Shown: piece by piece, positions 1 to 6,277 of the stretch
Position numbering within the stretch: position 1 is the stretch's first letter
Layout: each line of letters starts with the position of its first letter
NCBI GenBank assembly: GCA_009602725.1
Contig: WELB01000065.1
Span: 345,518-361,896 of the forward strand
Direction: 5' to 3'
From: Spirogloea muscicola
Lineage: Eukaryota; Streptophyta; Zygnematophyceae; Spirogloeales; Spirogloeaceae
Length of the DNA: 16,379 nucleotides
Program-made: the position numbers and the translations under genes
Notes under the pieces: model-generated
The model's input: only the letters and a program-made list of their open reading frames with translations
Told to the model about the DNA's origin: nothing
Databases searched by the model: none

Positions 1-1387
1 TGGCAAGCCAAGACGGCGGCGCATAGCATCGCAAAACAAAGCATTCTCCATCCGCAAGCCCGCATGCAAAGGCAAAGCGCGGAGCCACTCAGACGCTCCC
101 AGAGACGAAACAGATAGGAGCCGAGCCTGGCCTCGAGCATCTCCTTGGAGGAGACTCCGGAGATGCTCCAGTGGTTGCTCGTCTGCAGCACGGGTAAACC
201 GCGATTGAGCCTTGACATCAGAAACGTCAGCCCAGGCAGCAAAACTAACAGGCTCATTTACCAGAGGCGGGTATGCGGCAAAGAGGTCCTGTTGGCATGC
301 TTTGAGAGTCACTTGGAAAGGCAGACTCCCCTGAACCACGGTACTGATGTGAGGCGCCAACACACGTTGTTGCCCAAGGAGGAATCGTCCAGATATGGAC
401 GAAGCCACCTGGGCCCAGCAGCCAAGGTACGCTGGTCTGCACAAGCGGACCAAGGGGCGACAACCAAGCCCACCGAGACGGATGGGCAGCGTACATTGCA
501 CCAGTGCTGCTGGGGACTGCTCTAGAAGTGGGTGAGCAATCATGTCAGCTAGGCATCGTTGGAGCCTGACATCTATGGATGCATAGACCTCATCCATGGT
601 AACCGAAGGTGGGACCGTTCTTAAGAGGTAACACGGCCGCTGTGCCACACTCCTGGTCAAAATGGCCACTGCCAACTGAGAGTCCCCGAGGGTGGGGAGC
701 TCTGGCAGGACCTGCATATATCCTTGGAGACGAGCAAGGACAGCACCCTCCGAGAAAGACGGGTCCCCCACAGGCACTCCCAAGATCTTCAAACCGCCCT
801 CTGGTGTCTGACAAGATTTAGGCAACGAGGGAAGGAGGGAAAGAGGGATGCCGTTGGGGGACCAGGCAGAGCACTTAGCAGAACTTATCCCAAGCCCGAT
901 GAGCTGGAGCTGGTGCTGAAGCGTGCCAAAAGCTCGCAGCACCTCCTCTGGGGGGCCGAGGAGCGTAGTATCATCCGCGTAACTCGGGAGGAGAACGCCA
1001 GGGTGAGCGCTCGCCGTGTTGCGCAAAGCACGGTGATGCGCCAGAGGAAAGAGAAAACCACCCATGGGATCACCTTGACATGTCCCCGTCTTTGACTGCA
1101 AAACAGCCAAAGAAGTCCCTGCCCCCCACAACAATGCAGATGGCGAGCCATACATGCAGCGGAAGTGACGGAAGGAGGGTGGGAAAGTACTGCCTTAGCT
1201 CCTCGGCGATAACCTGCCGATCTACGGAGTTGAAGGCGTTCTGTACGTCCACGCTCAGGGCCAGCCAATGGGGGTTTACATCCAGTGCCGCTCGTACCCC
1301 GTGCACCAGGGTCTCAGCGCCAGCACGCATCCCAGCCCCAAACTGGTGGGGATGGAAGTGCGCCTGGGCATCGTCCTGGATCTGCAT
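1..1387 (-). mobile_element. 5'-truncated LINE (non-LTR retrotransposon) fragment
   Basis: This is the minus-strand remnant of a LINE-like retrotransposon, recognised by its reverse transcriptase. The readable part begins near 1387 in the middle of the polymerase fingers/palm region. The upstream RT blocks and any endonuclease are missing, as expected for a 5'-truncated LINE copy. An in-frame stop lies just upstream, at about 1395. The 3' end, poly(A) tail and target-site duplication lie beyond the left edge, so the insertion cannot be delimited on that side. Confidence 0.85.
1..1387 (-). pseudogene. LINE reverse transcriptase, frameshifted and partial
   Basis: Reverse transcriptase that would copy the element's RNA at the target site. 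Reading 1387 to about 1095 gives the QFGAG...GAE..VHGVR block and domain A (SVDVQNAFNSVDR, with the catalytic aspartate codon near 1249-1247). This frame stops at 1070. From about 1092 a second frame stays open without a stop to position 1. It carries domain B (QGDPMGGFLFPLA), domain C with the catalytic YADD at 970-981, domain D (GLGISSAKC) and domain E (LKILGVPVG), then a long thumb/connection region (RLGGLGCRPLV) ending in AMRRRLGLP at the edge. The frames meet at an A-run around 1091-1093, consistent with a one-base insertion or a sequencing error. All catalytic aspartates are present, but the protein is 5'-truncated and shifted, so it is probably inactive. Confidence 0.9.
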
Positions 1388-1588
1388 GAATAGGGTAAAT
1401 CACAGAGCTACGCACGAAGCTCCAGCAGTGGGGGACTTAGTAACCCCGCAGTCAGACCAGCAACAATGCCGAGAGAAGAGGCCAGCCCTGCTGCTGCCTG
1501 CTGCCGCAGCCGCCGCCACAGCTCTGCTGCTGCCGCCCGCTGCCCAGCCTGTCGCCGCAGCTCGTCACTGCGGGCCTCACCTGCTTTT

Positions 1589-3180
1589 TGCAAGTGCTAT
1601 GGCTGCGCCCCATGTGGGAACAGCTACTGACCCTCAGTGAAGTCACCGACTTCTGGCGGTGCCTCACGGTAAGTCTCCCGCTGTGCTGTGTGCGCGTGTG
1701 TGCGCTGGCGTTCTCCTGTAAGAGGGTTGCCTCCAAAACACCCTATGTCCGAAACACAGACCAGGACGGTCTGACTTTAAATATGTACAGGGATCGGCAC
1801 GTTACATTGGCATCAAAGGACCTCTTGCATCTAGCCAGTCTCAAGAAATCTTGATACACGGCTGAAAGTGCAAGGATCCTTCTGTGTTCTGGACTAATTT
1901 CTCCAGAATGTATGTGGAGCTGTCATCGGCGAAGCGGCACGTGTGCCATCCTCTCGCCTTGGACATCTACGCACCTGGAATTCGAGATGCCGAGTGGCTC
2001 TTCTTCCCGGCGGCAGTCTGTATTGCGAGGTCAGTACTTGCCTGCGTGAACCACCAGGGACTGGCGGGGTGCCGGCCTGTATGGCACGGAAGTGAACTCG
2101 GTCGCCGTCGGGCGGCAGAGTCTGGCCAAATGCCAGGAGCCGGTCAGTGTTCCAGCCCTGGTCCCTCCCTCCTGCTGCTTGTACAGCTTAGTGGTTTGGC
2201 GGTATGGCACACTTGCTGTCATGATTGTTTGTATGTCTAGTGCACCGGTCCTTCTGAGTATCATCCTGTAAGTATGCATTTGCGGTATGTCTGCCGCCTC
2301 GATTATCCGTCACTGTGTGGTACATAAGGCATGGAGTCACCATGAAACGCCGGACTCCAGTACGTGTCCTAGCCCTCCTCCACCGGCAGTGCCACCTCTT
2401 GAGGTCGAGGAGCTCGCCAACGATCTGGCGGAACTCCAGGCACCAAGTGCGGATGGCCTGACCTCCGACAACGCGCCGGGCACCGCACGCTTGCTGGAGC
2501 TCCATGAGGCCGCAGTCCCATGTAGGGACCCGGCATTCGCCTCCTTCACGGGAGCGCTGCTGGAGGAAGTACAGACGCTCATCGCCCGTATGTGCAAGGG
2601 CGAGCGTTGGATCCGCAAACTCAGGCCAAAACAACGAAAATCGCAGCTGGGGCGTGCCCGGCCCGCCTCTCCGGTCAAGTTCACCTAACAGACCTTCAAA
2701 GGCGGCCTCAATGCCTGACTGACTGAATGCGAGAATATTGGCTTGGTTCCTGCACTGTGGCATGGGCGCGCAACACCGAGTGGGTCTTGCAGCCACGTAC
2801 CTCTCCGGTGATCCTGCACAGTGGTGGGACAGTGTAAAGAAGTCCACTTTGGGGGTCTACAATCAATGGGACTTCTTCGTAAGATCGTTGTCGAGCATGT
2901 ACGGAGAAGTGCACGCCGAGTTGAACGCACGCCACGAATTAGATGTGATAAGGATGCGCAACGACGATTTTGATGACTGCATTCGCCGCTGCAACATGCT
3001 GCTATCGAAGCTCAATTGCAGGCCAATGGACAACGCGGACCAGTGTCAACGTTTCAAGCGGGTCTTCTGGAGCATGTGGCTCTGCCAGCTCAATTGGATG
3101 CGGTCACCTTCAAACCAGCGATTGGATGCTGTCACCTTCAAACCAGTGGACACGGTGGAGCGTCTCATCAAGCAGGCGCG
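1589..3180 (+). mobile_element. LTR-retrotransposon-like element, copy 1
   Basis: Copy 1 of an element found again in inverted orientation at 3181-4603. The two share sequence from a TG dinucleotide at 1589-1590 (4603-4602 in copy 2) onwards. Outside that point the flanks look unrelated, so I place the element's 5' end there; TG is also the usual start of an LTR. The first roughly 700 bases have no conserved long frame and may be LTR plus leader. The gag-like coding part follows. No protease, integrase or reverse transcriptase of this element is visible, and no second LTR or primer binding site could be identified. Assignment to an LTR class rests on the gag-like domain only. Confidence 0.7.
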
Positions 3181-3193
3181 TCAATCGAGCTGA
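2287..3193 (+). pseudogene. gag-like polyprotein remnant of copy 1
   Basis: Remnant of a Retrotrans_gag-type capsid protein. The first part (2287-2688) has a proline-rich start, then an acidic/leucine stretch (EVEELANDLAELQAPS, LLELHEAAVP) and a basic segment (RKLRPKQRKSQLG). It stops at 2686-2688. After a frame break the second part reads from about 2738 to the stop at 3191-3193. It has the typical gag pattern: a tryptophan/phenylalanine start (AWFLHCG), ATYLSGDPAQWWDSV, then DFFVRSLSSMYG and ELNARHELDVIRMRNDDF. A 28-bp tandem duplication at 3093-3148 shifts the frame near its end. The last few codons already lie in copy 2. Copy 2 shows the same domain order, so this is a real old gene and not a chance frame. 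Confidence 0.75.
3093..3148. repeat. 28-bp tandem duplication inside gag
   Basis: Two adjacent 28-bp units, 3093-3120 and 3121-3148, each starting ATTGGATGC and containing GTCACCTTCAAACCAG. They differ at two positions (cgg/ctg and agcg/agtg). As 28 is not a multiple of three, the duplication changes the reading frame of the gag remnant. Confidence 0.9.
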
Positions 3194-3965
3194 CAAAGCC
3201 ACGTGCTCCGGAGCCCAGCTTTGTACCGTTGACATAAGTCCGCGTTGTCCATCGGCCTGGAGTTGACTTTTGAGAGCAGCATATGGAAGCGGCGGACAAA
3301 GTCCTCAAATCGTTGTTGCACGTTCAAATCACATCTGACTCGTTGCGGGCTTGGGTTTAGGGTTCAACCCGGCGTGCACCTCGCCGACATGCTCGACAAC
3401 GATTGCACAAAGAAGTCTCACTCGTTATAGATCCCTCGGGTGGAGGACTTCTTGACACTGTCCCACCACTGGGCGGGATCTCCGGATAAGTAAGTTGCAG
3501 CAAGACCCAGACAGTCTTGCGCGCCCGTGCCACATTGCACGAACCATGCCAGGATCTCCATAAGCCAGGCGTGTGGCCGCCTTTAAAAGATTGCCCACTG
3601 AACTTGGCCGGAGAGGCGGGCCGGGCACACCCCAGCTGTGACTCACGTACATTGGCCTTCAGTCTGCAGATACTACGGTGCCTTGCACATACAGGGGAGG
3701 AGCGTCCATACTTACGGCAACAGCACTCCCGTGAAGGAGGCTACTGCCAAGTACCTACTTGGGGGACCGTGGCCTCATGAAGCTCCAGGAGGCGCGAAGT
3801 GCGCCGCGAGTCGTTGGAGGTCAGGCCATCCGAGCTTGGCGCCTGGAGTTCCGCCACATCGTCAACGAGCTCATCGACCTCGGGAGGTTGTACCGCCAGA
3901 ACCTCTGGTGGAGGAGGGCTAGGGCAAGTACTGGAGACTCATGCCTTATACACCACACATTGGCG
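3185..3965 (-). pseudogene. gag-like remnant of copy 2
   Basis: Minus-strand counterpart of the gag remnant in copy 1. It is more decayed. In the first half the frame is lost after HEATVP near 3770. There is a further frame change near 3560 and an in-frame stop just after GIYNE near 3428. An insertion of about 11 bases, TTGGGTTTAGG at 3351-3361 on the plus strand, is absent from copy 1 at the matching place and shifts the frame again. The recognisable gag core is ATYLSGDPAQWWDSVKKS. It cannot encode a functional protein. Confidence 0.7.
3351..3362 (+). repeat. Short telomere-like insertion in copy 2
   Basis: GGGTTTAGGG at 3353-3362 matches the plant-type telomere repeat TTTAGGG. Aligned with copy 1 (GAGTTGAACGCACGCC near 2918), copy 2 carries about 11 extra bases here, so the tract looks inserted and not ancestral to the element. 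Confidence 0.6.
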
Positions 3966-4690
3966 AATCGAGTCAGAGGCGGCAGATATATCACGGATCC
4001 TTACTGGCAACATAATACTTAAAAGGATCGGTTCCCAGACCAACAAGCAAGCATGACAGCACATGAGCCATATCACCAACCACAAAGCTGTACAAGTAGC
4101 AAGGAGGGACCAGGGCTGGAACCACGACCAGCTCCTGGTGTACAGCCATACTTTGCCGCCCAGCGGCGACCGAATTCACCTCCGTGCATCGGCACAGTGC
4201 GTGGATGTTAAAGCAAAAGGGTAGCCATGTGCAGCTTCGCCGATCACAGCTCCACATACAGTCTGGAAATGTTTTCACGCGGAAGGAACATATAATTCAG
4301 GACGATCCTTGCACTATCAGCCGTAAGACAACATATTCACGAGTCTGGCTAGATGCAAGAAGTCCTCTGTAACAAAGCAATGCCTGTGCACAAGGTCAGG
4401 GTCAGAGCATCCTGTTTGGAGTTCGGACATAGAAGCTCCGAGACAAACCCTCCTAAAGAGTGGAAAGCCAGCGCATACAGCACAAACACGTGCACACAGC
4501 GTAGCGGAAATTTTACCCTGAGGCACCACCAGAAGGCGGTGACTCGACTGAGAATCAGCGGCTTCATAGCTGTTTCACATGGGGCGCAGCCGTAGCACTT
4601 ACAGAGAGCCCACGAAGCCCGCAGCCCAAACCACAGTAGGTGCACACGCCGTCTGTGCCGGACTCTGCGCTCTCTAGGCATGGGGGCGGA

Positions 4691-4722
4691 CGCAGGCGCG
4701 GCACGACGCAGGCGCGGCACGA
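4691..4722. repeat. 16-bp perfect tandem duplication
   Basis: CGCAGGCGCGGCACGA occurs twice in tandem, 4691-4706 and 4707-4722, with no mismatch. It lies just outside the 5' end of copy 2 of the gag-bearing element. Confidence 0.95.
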
Positions 4723-4732
4723 GGGTGAGGCT

Positions 4733-4753
4733 TGCCAAGCGAATTGCTTGGCA
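4733..4753. repeat. Perfect hairpin, 8-bp stem and 5-base loop
   Basis: TGCCAAGC, loop GAATT, GCTTGGCA. It lies 10 bases after the 16-bp tandem duplication. No function is evident; a footprint of a small mobile element or a transcript hairpin are both possible. Confidence 0.8.
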
Positions 4754-4961
4754 GGGGCCGCTTGTCCCGGCTTGGGCCGCTCACGGCGATCCCAGCGCTG
4801 CCTGATAGGCCAGGTTCGGTCGTTGGCTAAGCTGGTTGGCCGATCCGACCACGGGTGGTGGGCTCCATCGCGCCGCCTCCACGCCTCGCCACCGCTTCTG
4901 TAGGCGGGGGCTGTGATGAGAAGCGGCTCTCCGAATGTGATGGGCTTTACTGCTTGTCTGG

Positions 4962-5142
4962 CCCCTTCAAAGTTGGCTCGTTCTTCTTCTGGGCTGGCCA
5001 ATCACAGGCATCACCCTCTACTGATGAGTCTCTCTCAATGGCCAGCCTAGGAACGGACAAGGAAGAAAGGGATGGAAACAGTCCAGTGGAGGGCGATGGC
5101 TGTGATTGGTCAGCCCAAGAATGACAAAGTTCGAAGAGGGGG
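4962..5142. repeat. MITE-like imperfect inverted repeat
   Basis: The left arm 4962-5018 and the reverse complement of the right arm 5089-5142 align over about 55 bases. Both begin with a C-run, CCCCTTC or CCCCTCTTC. Both contain TTCTTNGGGCTGNCCAATCACAG and end in ATC(A/G)CCCTC. The loop is about 70 bases. The size and shape suit a miniature inverted-repeat element or a hairpin transcript, but no flanking target-site duplication was established. The arms also contain the GGGCTGG word seen repeatedly at 9029-9270 and at 16274. Confidence 0.65.
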
Positions 5143-5339
5143 AAAAGTGAACGACTAGGAGAGGCTCTTTTGAAAAAGAACGTGGCTGTCTCAAAGAAGT
5201 GAGCTCCTTCAAAGGGCGTGCCTCACTGCAAGTAATGGAAGGAGAGCGTCATTCTGACACTAGTATTAGACAAGCTGCGGCTCGCAGTACAAGACTGGCT
5301 GTGAGCGCCTCCTAAGTCCAAGGCACTTACGGAGCTGCC

Positions 5340-5570
5340 ATGACACAGGCAATGGCATGTGGGCTGACCAAGAAGGACATTCCCTTTGAGAAAAGAGGTG
5401 CAAGCAAAGAAGAAATGATCTGGATTCTCATGAGTGCCAGTGACTGCTCAGGAACCAACTTGGAGAATGAACAAGAGCGCCGCAAAGGTGCCAGTCAGCA
5501 AGGACGCGTACTAAGTTCCTCCATGGCACTTAATGATAGTCCTGCACTTGATTACCTCCGGATTTTCTAG
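5340..5570 (+). CDS. Unrecognised short open frame, 76 codons
   Basis: Open from ATG at 5340 to TAG at 5568-5570, in context GAGCTGCCATGAC. The translation is hydrophilic and mixed (CGLTKKDIPFEKRGASKEEM, then NLENEQERRKG) with no low-complexity bias. That makes it more protein-like than most chance frames here. I do not recognise a family. The stretch from KKDIPF to IWIL faintly recalls a SAP-like helix pair, but that is too weak to name. It could be one exon of a longer gene or a transposon fragment. It lies in lower-G+C DNA between the MITE-like repeat and the methyltransferase gene. Confidence 0.25.
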   Translation: MTQAMACGLTKKDIPFEKRGASKEEMIWILMSASDCSGTNLENEQERRKGASQQGRVLSSSMALNDSPALDYLRIF

Positions 5571-5848
5571 AACGAACGATAATCAGGTGGTATGCCCATG
5601 AGGTGGTATGGTCTTGCCATGACAGGCCTGGCCGTATATGTATCTCTCTTAACAGAAGAAGCAGAATCTCTGTGATTTCATGTCCACAGCAGCTCTAGGC
5701 CTTTCATCTCACAGTGCTCACGGTGCACTTGACATCGTCTCTGATATCTCCCTATCAATGTGCCATTGTCAGTGAGCCTTGACACTTCAGCTGACGTGAA
5801 AATCTCACCAGATACATAGTAGGAGGGCTTAGAAGGCCTTAATGCAAT

Positions 5849-6043
5849 GTGAACTTAGCGGGCATTACTTTGTCTGAAGTAGATGCTTGCAAATGCAAGG
5901 GCGAAGAAGATATGATGAGGTGGTGGAAAGAGAAGTTCTTGAAGCTGAAAAGCAAGATGGAACAGCCTCTGTCGGCAAGGTATAGCAACAGCATTAACGT
6001 CCGCACTCCATTGTCTTCAACATATGTTTTCAGATTTTATTGA
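5849..6043 (+). CDS. Unrecognised short open frame, possible exon
   Basis: An open stretch of 64 codons on the plus strand. Its centre is charged and helix-like (GEEDMMRWWKEKFLKLKSKM), followed by a GGTATAGC that could be a donor-like site after SAR. It starts from a non-ATG codon and ends at 6041-6043. It could be a second exon following the open frame at 5340-5570, but I found no clean splice pair linking them and no known family. Confidence 0.18.
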   Translation: MNLAGITLSEVDACKCKGEEDMMRWWKEKFLKLKSKMEQPLSARYSNSINVRTPLSSTYVFRFY

Positions 6044-6156
6044 CTATGCACAAGCTAGAGCTATTACTCCCTATTTAATTCTAGGAATCTAAGTATGGGC
6101 TAAATGGGCAATCAGGTAGCAGGTAAAAGCAACTAAATCGGGCACTGCATTCATAC

Positions 6157-6161
6157 TTACA
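6157..6161 (-). terminator. Possible TGTAA polyadenylation signal
   Basis: TGTAA on the minus strand, about 117 bases past the methyltransferase stop codon. TGTAA is the usual poly(A) signal in chlorophyte algae such as Chlamydomonas. A five-base match is weak evidence by itself. Confidence 0.25.
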
Positions 6162-6277
6162 TCTTAAGTAAGAGCCCTCTTTGCCGTGCTAATGAGCTCA
6201 TGCGCCTATGGGCTTCTGGCTTGAGTGATGACAACGCACGCATGACCTTCCTAATAACCTTTTCAGGCAACTGAATC

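Larger units (their letters stand above)
1589..4603. repeat. Long imperfect inverted repeat, arms about 1.4-1.6 kb
   Basis: The plus strand of 1589-3180 matches the minus strand of 4603-3181 along its whole length, with substitutions and small indels. Easy anchors are GGCTGCGCCCCATGTG near 1601 (4590 inverted), CAGCCCTGGTCCCTCC near 2155 (4120 inverted) and CAATGGACAACGCGGAC near 3025 (3240 inverted, as CGATGGACAACGCGGAC). Almost no spacer separates the arms. A transcript crossing the centre could fold into a long mismatched hairpin. Confidence 0.85.
3181..4603 (-). mobile_element. LTR-retrotransposon-like element, copy 2 (inverted)
   Basis: Minus-strand copy of the element at 1589-3180. Read from 4603 downwards it repeats the same order: the TG(C/T)AAGTGCTA start, the non-coding leader, the proline-rich gag start (STCPSPPPP near 3930), LQAPSSDGLTS, then SGDPAQWWDSVKKS near 3448-3490 and the LSSM block near 3390. 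Homology runs to about 3182, directly against the end of copy 1. By eye the two copies agree at roughly three quarters of positions, so the duplication is old or the two insertions come from diverged family members. Confidence 0.7.
5571..6277. other. Intergenic region with weak coding signal
   Basis: Lower G+C than the flanks. Apart from the doubtful open frame at 5849-6043 I see no gene, RNA or clear repeat. The segment nearest 6277 should hold the 3' UTR of the minus-strand methyltransferase gene. Confidence 0.6.

Noticed and set aside
1080-1640. Plus-strand open frame of 186 codons
   Set aside because: It is antisense to the LINE reverse transcriptase, followed by low-complexity Ala/Leu sequence. 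The minus strand has clear RT motifs.
2188-2847. Minus-strand open frame of 219 codons
   Set aside because: It is antisense to the gag remnant of copy 1. A matching plus-strand frame in copy 2 only reflects the inverted repeat. The sense frames carry the recognisable gag domain.
4564-5001. Minus-strand open frame of 145 codons outside copy 2
   Set aside because: Composition is Arg/Pro-rich without family motifs, and it runs across the 16-bp tandem duplication, the hairpin and the 5' edge of the element.
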